A stretch of DNA of 64,000 bases from an uncultured Ruminococcus sp. (GTDB taxonomy: Bacteria; Bacillota; Clostridia; Oscillospirales; Ruminococcaceae): positions 1 to 64,000 of the forward strand of contig CACZFN010000002.1 of assembly GCA_902780505.1 (NCBI GenBank), read 5' to 3'. The notes beneath the pieces were generated by a model. The model had not been told where the DNA came from, searched no databases, and was given only the letters and a program-made list of their open reading frames with translations. Below are positions 1 to 8,695 of this stretch, one piece after another. The translations under genes and the position numbers were made by a program. How positions within the stretch are numbered: position 1 is the stretch's first letter; every line of letters starts with the position of its first letter.

Positions 1-1665
1 TTCGGTAAGGGTATATGTTACGCCTTCCTTAGCTGTGAAGCTGCCCTTTGCCTTACCGTCGGATACCCAGACTATATCATCAGAACCGTCATCAGCCTTG
101 ATAGTTATCTCAGCGCCTGCGATCTCGTCCTGAGTAGTTACATCTACCTTGGAGAGCTCGATAGTCTTCTTTGTCTTGTAAGCGTCGTTTACAGTGATAG
201 TAATGCCTGTATTTTCGTCTGAATATACAATTTCACTGCCGTCGTCTTTAAGTGCAGAAGACTGATCAACAACTATATTGCCGTTTTCATCAATTGAGAA
301 TACGATCTTGGAATTTGTTACTATGTACTCCCTATCGGTTGTGCTTGAAGGCAATCCGGTTTCAGTAAGGGTATATTTAACACCTTCCTTAGCTGTAAAG
401 CTGCCTGTTTCACCCTTCTTTGATGTCCAGGAGTAAACATTCTTGCCGTCAGCTGTTACTGTTATTACAGCACCTTCGATCTCTTCCTTGCCGGTAATAT
501 CCAGCTTGTTGATGATAACTTCTTTTTCAGCAGGAACTCTTGCGTCCTTGATAACAAATTCGCCCTTGTCCTTATCAGCTGTCATTACAGAGCCGTTAGC
601 GTCCATAACTTCTGCGCTGACAGAAGTAACTTTACCATTATAAACAGTAAAGCCTATCTCGGAATCTGTGATGTAGTATTTCTTGCCGTTACCTGCTGTA
701 AATGTCTTGCCATCGCCTGTTTCAACAAGTTTATAATCACCGTCTGCAAGTGTTACTTCATGTACAGTGCCGTCAGAGGTCCAGCTTGTTGTCTTTGTAT
801 TGCCGTAAGCATCTGCTGCGTCTTTTCCGTCAGAAGCTTTAATCGAAATATGTGCGCCGCTGATTTCAGTACCATTAATATCAGTCTTGGATATCTTGAC
901 AGTTGTGGTCTTCATATTGAGGATCTTTACAACTGACGCGGATTTTACATCTTCGCCGTTGATCTTTGTGATCTTTCCATCAGCCACGGTGAATGTAGTA
1001 TCATCACCTTTTATAAAGCCTTCGGGAACAACAGTTTCTTTAATAGTATATGTACCGTTGGGGAGGTTTTTCAAAACCGCCGATTTAGTACCCGTTTCCC
1101 ACTTGAGTTCTTTGCCGCTTATAGTTTTAGCAGTACCGTCAGCTGCATCAAGCACGCCTTCTTTGAACTCTACATCAACTTCATTTGCTGAGGTAGCTTC
1201 CATCGTCTTACCTGTAAGTGTAAGGGTTGCGCCCTTGACAGGATCACCTGCGACGTCTGATTTGGAGATCTTGATATCTTTTGTTGCCACCGCATCACAA
1301 AGAGTAAGCGTCTTATCCCCGTCAAAGAGGAAATATGCATCTTCGGAAGTGGGGGTTTTCTGCTGTTTGAGAGAGGTCTGGTTTCCGTCAACTGTTACTG
1401 CACCTTTTTCATCAACAGTGAACTTTAACTCAGTATTTGTTACAGCATATGTGATCTGTGTATCAGGATCTGTAAATGTATCGCCGGTTTCACCGAAATA
1501 ATAAGTTCCGGGAACAAGCTTAACAGTTTTGGTTTTTCCGTCAGAAGTGATCCTCTGAACAAGTTTTTTCTCCGAATCCCTAATTGTTATGATAGCGCCT
1601 TTTATTTCATTCTCGCCTGTTATATCAGTCTTGCTGATCTTAACATCAAATGTTTCCTTAGGGAG
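1..1665 (-). repeat. Tandem SpaA/Cna-B module repeats within the adhesin
   Basis: Five diverged protein repeats of about 115-125 codons. Modules begin near 1660, 1287, 906, 530 and 175, reading right to left. Their openings are KISKTDITG, KISKSDVAG, KISKTDING, IINKLDITG and ELSKVDVTT, and each complete copy has a downstream GETG, KETV, VETG or TETG box. The fifth is cut by the window edge. They are diverged at the DNA level, so recent slippage is not indicated. Confidence 0.8.
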
Positions 1666-3762
1666 ATCAGAATAAAGGAAGTGCCACTCGCCGCCGGTAT
1701 TTGAAACATAACCCGCCGACTGAAGCCAGCCTGAGCTTGTGCCTGTAACCCTTGTAACAGAATCTGCACGCTTTACAAGGAAGATACCTGCGGTGTTATT
1801 AAGTGCAACGTCCTTAGCATTAACGAAGTTAAATACTACCTGTCTTGTAACATATTGATCAAGCCATGCATTTTTGCCGCCCTTAAGAACATTAACGCTG
1901 CCGCCGCTTGCACTGGTATAATCGTTGTCAAACGTTCCGTCCTTGTGGTATACAGTAGCATGGTATTCATTGATCAAAACCGAATCTGCGGTCTTAAAGT
2001 TGAATACTATCAACTGTCCCTCTTTTATAGCGAGGTTAAGGTTACCGGCATTAACAAAACTATCCTTGATCGAATCGCCGTCAACATAGATCGTAGCATC
2101 ATCAGCATATGCGGTCGTATCAATAAAGAACTTCGATCCGTCAAATACAGGTGTTACACTTGCAGCATTTGCAGCAAGTTCATCAGATTTGGTCTGCATT
2201 TGTGCGATTATAGGATCAACTACAGCCTTTACATCATCAGGCTCAGCAACCACCCCTGCAAACTTATCCTGCTTATCGTTTTCCTTAACCCTGCCTTCAA
2301 GACCGGTTTGAGGATCAGCCGCAGCATAATAAGGTCTGTCAGTGTGAAGAACCGAGCCGTTCTCACAAGCTGCACTTCCGAGATTATACTTGCCGTTGCG
2401 TTCGGTTTCAAGATTATCAAGAGAATAGTTAGTATTTGTACCGCCTGCATAATCGTAATTTTCGATATTATCCTTGTAGTTTACATAATTACCAATGTAA
2501 GTATGTCCGCCAAACAGGCCTGACAGGTCAGGCTCTACGCCTGCACCATTGCCCTGGTAATTGTTTGTAGCGATATTTGTTTCCATGTGGATTATCTGTT
2601 CAAATCTGTCGGCTGTTATACCATAATAAAGGCCATTGCCGAGTATAGATTTGAAAGTTTCATCACTGGAAGCGTCTTTTGCGGTAAATGTAACAGTGTC
2701 AAGAATTGATGTCAAGTGATTATCCTTGTCATCTGTTACCTGACGTTCTTCTTTTGTGACTGTACTGTTACCAACTATGATATCAGTGTTAGTGATCACT
2801 GTACAGCTATTACCCTGTGTAATGTCATTTACTTTAGGTGTTGCCATACCCTGTTCATACTTAGCGAATTTGATAACGTCGCACTCGATAGTTTCGTTAC
2901 CTGTGATGCGCTCGTTTTCAGCTTCATCGCCACCGATATAGATCCAGTTTTCGTCATCAAGAGTCTGAATATCGATTGTGGTTCCGATATCAGCATTTGT
3001 CAGCTTCTTGACATAGTAGGTATTCTGCGTTGTCTTATGACGCACAGTTACGCGAAGATAAACTTCTTCCCCCTCGCCGATCTTTGCATCACCGACAGAA
3101 TTGACCTTCACGCCATAGATAGCTTTGTTTTCCGATATCGAGAGAAATGTTGTATCATAATCTGCATCAAAATCGGAATACTTAGCCTTGGCCTTGCTGT
3201 CGCCGCCAAAAGCGTAGTCTGGGATACTGTCAATCGCGAGCGTCTTGTTCTCACAGTCAGCCATTGAACCAAGTGTCGTGGATTTGCTAAGTGTACGATA
3301 TACACGAAGTGTTATATCATAGCTATTAGCATTGTAATTAAGCTTTGATGACTTACTTGAACCGTCTGCACCATAACTATAGAAGTCATGGAACTGAACC
3401 CAGCTTGTAGAGGTATTAGAATACCAAGACTTACCTATCGGCCCATTGTGGATCGTTTCAGGATCAAAACTTTCCAAGCCCCACGCTACAACATTATCCC
3501 ATTTGCCGCTGGTCTTATCCTGAGTAACTTTAACGCCTTTGTTTGAAACCATAGCGAGCGCATAATAATTATATTCGCCGTTGGTTTCGAGCTTGGCTTC
3601 GTTTCCGTCAGCATTATACACTGTAATAAGCGCATTATGCCAAGTCGGGACTTGCCTGTTATCAGCTGCCAGAGATGTGATAAACGAACTTCCGATAGTC
3701 GTTACGGCCAGTGCAGCAGCCGAGAACAGGCTCAGAAGTCGTTTACCGAGTGTTTTCTTCAT
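1..3762 (-). CDS. Secreted adhesin: choice-of-anchor A-like domain plus SpaA/Cna-B modules (partial)
   Basis: Open reading frame of 1,254 codons with no stop, running off the left edge, so the C-terminus and any sortase signal are missing. The ATG at 3762 follows GGAAAGGAATGAAGAGCA. Residues 1-33 form a signal peptide (MKKTLGKRLL, hydrophobic core, ending SLAA). Residues about 34-390 are not recognised. Residues about 390-700 resemble the choice-of-anchor A fold, with VVFNFVNAKDVAL, GIFLVKRADS and GEWHFLYSD. From about residue 702 come five modules of roughly 120 residues, each opening KISKTDI-G or similar and containing an ET(G) E-box, as in SpaA/Cna-B domains that form Lys-Asn isopeptide bonds. 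The protein probably stands off the cell wall as an adhesin or pilin-like stalk. The domain family is confident; the ligand is unknown. Confidence 0.85.
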   Translation of the reverse strand, partial: MKKTLGKRLLSLFSAAALAVTTIGSSFITSLAADNRQVPTWHNALITVYNADGNEAKLETNGEYNYYALAMVSNKGVKVTQDKTSGKWDNVVAWGLESFDPETIHNGPIGKSWYSNTSTSWVQFHDFYSYGADGSSKSSKLNYNANSYDITLRVYRTLSKSTTLGSMADCENKTLAIDSIPDYAFGGDSKAKAKYSDFDADYDTTFLSISENKAIYGVKVNSVGDAKIGEGEEVYLRVTVRHKTTQNTYYVKKLTNADIGTTIDIQTLDDENWIYIGGDEAENERITGNETIECDVIKFAKYEQGMATPKVNDITQGNSCTVITNTDIIVGNSTVTKEERQVTDDKDNHLTSILDTVTFTAKDASSDETFKSILGNGLYYGITADRFEQIIHMETNIATNNYQGNGAGVEPDLSGLFGGHTYIGNYVNYKDNIENYDYAGGTNTNYSLDNLETERNGKYNLGSAACENGSVLHTDRPYYAAADPQTGLEGRVKENDKQDKFAGVVAEPDDVKAVVDPIIAQMQTKSDELAANAASVTPVFDGSKFFIDTTAYADDATIYVDGDSIKDSFVNAGNLNLAIKEGQLIVFNFKTADSVLINEYHATVYHKDGTFDNDYTSASGGSVNVLKGGKNAWLDQYVTRQVVFNFVNAKDVALNNTAGIFLVKRADSVTRVTGTSSGWLQSAGYVSNTGGEWHFLYSDLPKETFDVKISKTDITGENEIKGAIITIRDSEKKLVQRITSDGKTKTVKLVPGTYYFGETGDTFTDPDTQITYAVTNTELKFTVDEKGAVTVDGNQTSLKQQKTPTSEDAYFLFDGDKTLTLCDAVATKDIKISKSDVAGDPVKGATLTLTGKTMEATSANEVDVEFKEGVLDAADGTAKTISGKELKWETGTKSAVLKNLPNGTYTIKETVVPEGFIKGDDTTFTVADGKITKINGEDVKSASVVKILNMKTTTVKISKTDINGTEISGAHISIKASDGKDAADAYGNTKTTSWTSDGTVHEVTLADGDYKLVETGDGKTFTAGNGKKYYITDSEIGFTVYNGKVTSVSAEVMDANGSVMTADKDKGEFVIKDARVPAEKEVIINKLDITGKEEIEGAVITVTADGKNVYSWTSKKGETGSFTAKEGVKYTLTETGLPSSTTDREYIVTNSKIVFSIDENGNIVVDQSSALKDDGSEIVYSDENTGITITVNDAYKTKKTIELSKVDVTTQDEIAGAEITIKADDGSDDIVWVSDGKAKGSFTAKEGVTYTLTE

Positions 3763-3849
3763 TGCTCTTCATTCCTTTCCTTAAAAATTTATAACATTTC
3801 TGTGCCTTGGAATTCTATAGGGTAGACTTGCACAGTATATTATAGTAGT

Positions 3850-3878
3850 ATTATACCATATAATAAAAGATAATGCAA
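3850..3878 (-). promoter_or_regulatory. Sigma-A promoter of the adhesin gene
   Basis: On the minus strand, TTGCAT (3873-3878) and TATAAT (3850-3855) are separated by 17 nt. Transcription would start near 3843, giving a leader of about 80 nt before the ATG at 3762. Confidence 0.75.
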
Positions 3879-3977
3879 CAAAATGATAATTTCTTTGCAT
3901 AAAAATTTTTTTGACGATTTTGTGAAAATTGCACATAGATTTTATGTTTATTTAACAATTGTCAAAATAAAAATACC

Positions 3978-4004
3978 GCATCTTGCAGACGTATATCAAG
4001 ATGC
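3978..4004 (-). terminator. Rho-independent terminator of the decayed gene
   Basis: Perfect 8-bp stem GCATCTTG/CAAGATGC with an 11-nt loop. On the minus strand it is followed by GGTATTTTTATTTT. It sits just past the end of the disrupted gene at 4.0-5.1 kb, which suggests that region was once a normal transcription unit. Confidence 0.65.
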
Positions 4005-4019
4005 AGTAAAAAAATATTA

Positions 4020-5099
4020 AAAGTTGAATGCAAATTTTCCTTACATCAAATCTTTCTATATTTTCGCGGTTAAGATCGATAACATCAGCGTGGGTTATGC
4101 CGCGTTTTCCTTTTGGTCTGAGGAAGACGAACACACTCCCCCGCTTCATTGATTTCACAGGTGCAAGTCCGTCGCCGGCACCGCCAAAGCGCTTCAGCAA
4201 AATAATAGGATAGGTTAAGTGCTGGCTGTCTGCTCACAGATGCGGCCGCCCCTGAGCCGAAGTGCCGGCAGATAAATCCATAGGGCTGTTTATATATGCT
4301 GTCAAGTTCCCGGCTTGACAAGATTGCAAGGCTGTTGATAGCTGTAAGAAAACCGGGATCGGTGTCGCTGTGATGATTTGTGCTGCGCTATAGTTAGCCG
4401 CAACCGGGCTTTTTACGTCTTTTGGAGCTTTTGCAGGCAGATGATCCGCAATCCGGCGGCCTTTATACGGTACACCAGCAGCTGTCAAGTTTAAGGCCTT
4501 GTCAGTGGCACTTGGCAAATACACTGTGCACTTACAGTCAACGCCGTTTTTTAAGTGGACGATCATATTCACCTTTTCACAGTCTGTCTGTGATAGAATG
4601 TCGTTTATCCTTGAAACGAACTCTCTTGCATTATTCCCGGCCGAGTCTGCCGATCGCTGGGATCCGTAAAATACAGCAGCGCTATGATACTTGCAGGCAG
4701 AGCACTTTTGATGATCAGCGAAATCAGCAGAGTTCCGTTCTGATATGCCCGGGCGCCTTAAAACAGCGGAGTTATCTGCGTATGATAGGTGTACAGCCAA
4801 AAAGCAACAGTAATTATAATCACAAGCGTGAGAAGTGCACTGATCACACGCCTCAGATGCCTGTTTATCACATGATCTGTGCCGCCTTTGCCTTTAACAG
4901 CGGTGATATCATCAAAAAAGCAGGAAAGCCAGTACATCACTATGCTTGTGGGAATCGATGTGAGAAAGCCCTGCATATAGGTCATTCTGTCGCGGCGGCA
5001 CAGATATAGGATATAGCCTTCAGCCGCCAGAGCGACAAGGTAAAGAAGTACAAACAGCAGTGAAAATACTGCCCGTAGTTTTCTTTTTTTGCTGTTCAA
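4020..5099 (-). pseudogene. Disrupted membrane-protein gene
   Basis: Coding-like sequence is scattered over all three minus-strand frames. It begins with a TTG at 5099 behind a strong GGAGGTGAATAAGCC site and encodes MNSKKRKLRA followed by three hydrophobic segments, reaching a TAA at 4758-4760. The same frame then continues past the stop with a further membrane-like segment (LLISLIIKSALPASIIALLYF minus its first residue). The reading shifts to a frame with EFVSRINDILSQTDCEKVN (about 4560-4620), then to one with SSRELDSIYKQPYGFICRHF (about 4250-4320), and last to one with PVKSMKRGSVFVFLRPKGKR (about 4100-4160). A good start site, a terminator at the end and frame-hopping coding sense point to one gene broken by one stop and about three frameshifts. 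The intact family is not recognised. Alternatively, the first 113 codons could be a real small membrane protein. Confidence 0.5.
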
Positions 5100-5223
5100 G
5101 GCTTATTCACCTCCGAAAACGATTAATTGATGTCAGAAATCTTATTATAGATTAACATTTTAGCCGGAAGATGTCAAGTGGGCTGACAAAAATTGCGAAA
5201 TTCATCAAATTTCCTCAAACCCC

Positions 5224-5252
5224 TTGACAATTATTAATATTTATTATACAAT
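5224..5252 (+). promoter_or_regulatory. Sigma-A promoter of rny
   Basis: TTGACA (5224-5229) and TACAAT (5247-5252) are 17 nt apart. This gives a long leader of about 160 nt before the rny start. I see no other gene in the remainder of 5100-5417. Confidence 0.75.
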
Positions 5253-5417
5253 AGTATTATGCATTATGTTTTTATAAAGGCGAGCGATCGCTTTACATAA
5301 AATTATTTATGCTATTTGTATCTTTACAATTTAATATCGGCGGAAAACGTTATCGTAAAGCATAAACGCTATAATGATAGCGTGACCGTACTTTCTAAGA
5401 AGGAGGAAGGCTATACT

Positions 5418-6989
5418 ATGACTATAGGTATAGGAATGGCTGTAGTTCTGTGTGTGCTCGCACTGGCCGTCGGTGCTGTTGTGAGTGGCTTTATCTGCTT
5501 TAAGCAGGGCTCTGAACACAGAAGAAAAACAGCTGAGGCTGCGATCGGCTCGGCAGAAAATGAAGCTGAAAGAATAGTCGACGAAGCCAAGAAAAATGCA
5601 GAAAGTCTGAAAAAGGAAGCCCTCGTCGAGGCCAAAGACGAGATCTACAAGGCAAGGCAGGAATCCGAGAAAGAGATCAAGGAAAGGCGCGCTGAAGTGT
5701 CAAGGCAGGAAAGACGTATCACACAAAAAGAGGAAAACGTTGACAAAAAGCTTGACAACTTAGAGAAGAAAGAGGAAACCCTCAACCAGAAACTCAAAGC
5801 CGCTGATGAAAAAGTCGAGGAGGCTGACAGGATCAAGAAAAGCCAGCTCGATATGTTAGAAAAGATCTCAGAATTCACTGTAGAACAGGCAAAGGAGTAT
5901 TTGCTTAGTAATCTTGAAACAGAGCTTGTACATGAAAAAGCTGTAAAAATCACAGCTTACGAGGCACAGATCAAGGAAGAATGCGAAGCAAAGGCAAGGC
6001 AGTATATATCGCTTGCTATATCAAGATGTGCCGCGGATCAGGTATCCGAAACAGCAGTATCAGTCGTTGCACTGCCAAATGATGAAATGAAGGGCAGGAT
6101 AATCGGCAGAGAGGGAAGAAATATCAGAACGATAGAAACGCTCACAGGCGTTGATTTGATAATAGATGACACTCCCGAGGCAATTACACTCTCGTGCTTT
6201 GACCAGGTAAGGAGAGAGATCGCAAGGATAGCTCTCGAAAAACTTATTCAGGATGGCAGGATACATCCCACAAGAATTGAGGAAATGGTTGATAAGGCAA
6301 GGCGAGAGGTTGAGTATAAGATCAAGCAGGAAGGTGAAAGGGCAGTCCTTGAGACCAATGTTCACGGGCTTAACCACGAACTTGTAAAGCTGCTTGGAAG
6401 ACTTAGGTTCAGAACTTCTTACAGACAAAACGTTCTCGATCACTCAATCGAGGTAGCCCATCTTGCAGGTATGATGGCATCAGAGCTTGGCGTTGATGCA
6501 AACCTTGCAAGGAGAGCAGGACTTCTGCATGATATAGGAAAGGCGCTTAGCTACGAGATAGAAGGCTCTCACGTACAGATAGGCGTTGACGTATGCAAAA
6601 AATACAAGGAAAGCCCTGATGTGCTCCATGCGATAGAGGCCCACCACGGTGATGTGGAGGTCAAGACTGTCGTTGCGGCACTTGTTCAGGCGGCCGATGC
6701 TATCTCCGCCGCAAGACCGGGCGCGAGAAGCGAAAACTATGAAAACTACATAAAAAGACTGCAAAAGCTTGAGGAGATCTGCACATCTTATGATGGTGTT
6801 GAGAAATCCTATGCTATCCAGGCGGGCAGAGAGGTAAGAATAATGATCTCGCCCGATAAGATCAACGACGAGCGCATGGCTCTCGTTGCAAGGGAGATAG
6901 CAAAGCGTATCGAAGATGAGATGGATTACCCGGGGCAGATAAAGGTAAACCTTATCAGAGAGAGCAGAGTAGTAGAATATGCAAAATAA
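5418..6989 (+). CDS. rny: Ribonuclease Y
   Basis: Membrane-anchored endoribonuclease that starts mRNA decay in Firmicutes. The protein is 523 residues, matching the usual length of about 520. The start is set at 5418, behind AAGGAGGAAGG; the frame is open upstream to 5316, but that extension has no site and would bury the N-terminal anchor. Residues about 5-27 are a single membrane helix, followed by a long charged coiled coil to about 190. A KH domain follows ([15 protein letters not shown] near residue 226), then an HD phosphohydrolase domain with LLHDIGKA near residue 367, which carries the metal-binding His-Asp pair. The downstream membrane protein follows after 71 nt and may be co-transcribed. 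Confidence 0.97.
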   Translation: MTIGIGMAVVLCVLALAVGAVVSGFICFKQGSEHRRKTAEAAIGSAENEAERIVDEAKKNAESLKKEALVEAKDEIYKARQESEKEIKERRAEVSRQERRITQKEENVDKKLDNLEKKEETLNQKLKAADEKVEEADRIKKSQLDMLEKISEFTVEQAKEYLLSNLETELVHEKAVKITAYEAQIKEECEAKARQYISLAISRCAADQVSETAVSVVALPNDEMKGRIIGREGRNIRTIETLTGVDLIIDDTPEAITLSCFDQVRREIARIALEKLIQDGRIHPTRIEEMVDKARREVEYKIKQEGERAVLETNVHGLNHELVKLLGRLRFRTSYRQNVLDHSIEVAHLAGMMASELGVDANLARRAGLLHDIGKALSYEIEGSHVQIGVDVCKKYKESPDVLHAIEAHHGDVEVKTVVAALVQAADAISAARPGARSENYENYIKRLQKLEEICTSYDGVEKSYAIQAGREVRIMISPDKINDERMALVAREIAKRIEDEMDYPGQIKVNLIRESRVVEYAK

Positions 6990-6995
6990 ACCTTA

Positions 6996-7021
6996 TTCCC
7001 CTGCCGTTTCCGGCGGGGGAA
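6996..7021 (+). other. Intergenic hairpin after rny
   Basis: An 11-bp stem (TTCCCCTGCCG / CGGCGGGGGAA with one T-G pair) and a TTTC loop, directly after rny. No T-tract follows, so it is more likely an mRNA 3'-end stabiliser or partial attenuator than a full terminator. Confidence 0.5.
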
Positions 7022-7060
7022 AGTTATAGGCAACAGATATAATAATTAAGGGGTGGTTTT

Positions 7061-8599
7061 TTGGAAAGCAAAAAGCACTTGTTCGGCACGTCGGAAAAAT
7101 CTGATTTTATCTTGAATATGACACAGGAAACCGCACAAAAGCTGATGGGGCTGTTTTCGATAATATCTATGGCGCTGCTTGCGGTTTGTGCACTGCCTTA
7201 CTACCTGACAAAGGATATGGTAAAAAACGTTGAACAGTCAGATGTCGGCGAAGTAACACACTTTTACACGGAAAACACGGTAGCAATAATGTCTACCGTG
7301 CTTATAGCAGTCGGGTTTATAGGGATACTTATGTTCCTTATCGCAAGAATGAAGGAGCTTACAACGCTAAAAGGCAAATGGGGGCTTTTAACACTTGCAC
7401 TTGTAACAATTCTTTCGGCGGTATCGGTGTTTACATCAGGCGCTGTAAAGAACGCTTTTTTCGGCGACAGCTACCGTTCGGACGGCTACATCGAATTCCT
7501 CGCCTGCATAGGCTTTATAGCAATGGGGCTTATTGTTACAGACGATAAATGGCGCAGAAGATTTGCAGATACTATCATATACATCGGCACTTTTGAGGCA
7601 CTTTTCGGTATTATACAGTGCATAAGCCCAAAAGTCCCGAACTTCTTTGCCGGGCTTTTTATAGGATTTGAGCCGCTTGAGGACACAGATACCTTAGTCA
7701 ACGGCGCTTACTACATAAATGACACACTTTGTGCATCAGGGCTTATGGGCAGCCCGTTCGCACTTTCGGCAGTGCTTACCGTATGCTTTGCATTTGCGGC
7801 AGCGGCAGCTATGTACACAAAAGCAGGAAAGAAAAAGATATTCTACATCATAGCCTGCGGCATAATGGCGGCGGCAAGCATACTTACACACGTTTTTGCA
7901 GGGCTTGTCGGCATTCCTGCTGTACTGGCGGTACTGCTTACAGTTGAAATAGTACGCCTTGCCACAAAGCACGTTCTGTACAAGGGCAAAGCACTTGAAA
8001 ATGCTGTTACAAGCTGCATTATCGTTACCGTTGTAACGGTACTGACCTTTGCGGGGCTTAAAATAGGCGGGCTTACAAAACTGCACGACGAGAAGGTGCT
8101 TTTTACTGATACTTTTGTCAGGCTTTCGACAAGCTTCCATGACAGAACAAACACTGATCCGATATACGAAGACCTCAGGCATCAGGGCATTTCAAAGATA
8201 CAGGCAGAGCTTGACAACGGCGACCTGTTCGGTGTAGGGCAGGACTGCACAGATTCACTGCTTGACAACAATTTCAGGACAGACCGTGTCTACAACGATT
8301 ACCTTGATTTTATACTGCAAAGGGGTATCATTACATTTGTTTCATACTGCCTGTTCCTGTTATATGCGCTTTGGTGCGGAATAAAGGCGGCAGCGGCGTT
8401 TATCAGAAAAGAGCAGCCCTATTACGCAGCGGCAGCGCTCGCGGGGCTTGTGGGGTATCTGGTGAATATGTTCTGGAACACAAGCTCACATTCCTCGACA
8501 CAGTATATGTACCTTTGCATAGGTATGCTTATTCTCTACGCCGAGAAAAAGGAGTTATCCCCAAAAGCAAAACGTCAGAAGGAAAAATACAAAAACTGA
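7061..8599 (+). CDS. O-antigen ligase/polymerase-like polytopic membrane protein
   Basis: 512 residues with about a dozen hydrophobic segments. The TTG start at 7061 follows AAGGGGTGG at good spacing; no ATG fits better. The C-terminal third has the pattern of the Wzy_C/O-antigen ligase family: a large extracytoplasmic loop (about 325-415, including DRTNTDPIYEDLRHQG and FGVGQDCTDSLLDNN), then NDYLDFILQRGI and terminal helices ending in STQYMYLCIGMLILYAEKK. Members polymerise or transfer undecaprenyl-linked polysaccharide on the outer face of the membrane. No glycosyltransferase neighbours are present, so the substrate cannot be stated. It sits downstream of rny and upstream of a bidirectional terminator. 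Confidence 0.75.
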   Translation: MESKKHLFGTSEKSDFILNMTQETAQKLMGLFSIISMALLAVCALPYYLTKDMVKNVEQSDVGEVTHFYTENTVAIMSTVLIAVGFIGILMFLIARMKELTTLKGKWGLLTLALVTILSAVSVFTSGAVKNAFFGDSYRSDGYIEFLACIGFIAMGLIVTDDKWRRRFADTIIYIGTFEALFGIIQCISPKVPNFFAGLFIGFEPLEDTDTLVNGAYYINDTLCASGLMGSPFALSAVLTVCFAFAAAAAMYTKAGKKKIFYIIACGIMAAASILTHVFAGLVGIPAVLAVLLTVEIVRLATKHVLYKGKALENAVTSCIIVTVVTVLTFAGLKIGGLTKLHDEKVLFTDTFVRLSTSFHDRTNTDPIYEDLRHQGISKIQAELDNGDLFGVGQDCTDSLLDNNFRTDRVYNDYLDFILQRGIITFVSYCLFLLYALWCGIKAAAAFIRKEQPYYAAAALAGLVGYLVNMFWNTSSHSSTQYMYLCIGMLILYAEKKELSPKAKRQKEKYKN

Positions 8600-8647
8600 C
8601 AAGACTGTCCTTAGCAAAAAGGTACGGATAAATGAAAACTGACACAA

Positions 8648-8676
8648 AAAAGGCTTCCGCACAGCGGAAGCCTTTT
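8648..8676. terminator. Bidirectional terminator between convergent genes
   Basis: Perfect 13-bp stem AAAAGGCTTCCGC / GCGGAAGCCTTTT with an ACA loop. T-tracts flank both sides, so it can end both the plus-strand ligase-like gene and the minus-strand ABC transporter gene. Confidence 0.9.
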
Positions 8677-8695
8677 ATTATACCGTCAGACGGTT

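Noticed and set aside
443-3784. Several plus-strand reading frames of 60-220 codons
   Set aside because: They lie opposite the continuous 1,254-codon adhesin frame, lack ribosome-binding sites and have no protein-like composition.
5316-5417. Longer N-terminus for RNase Y
   Set aside because: The frame is open, but there is no ribosome-binding site and it would place 34 polar residues before the N-terminal anchor; 5418 has AAGGAGGAAGG and gives the family's usual length.
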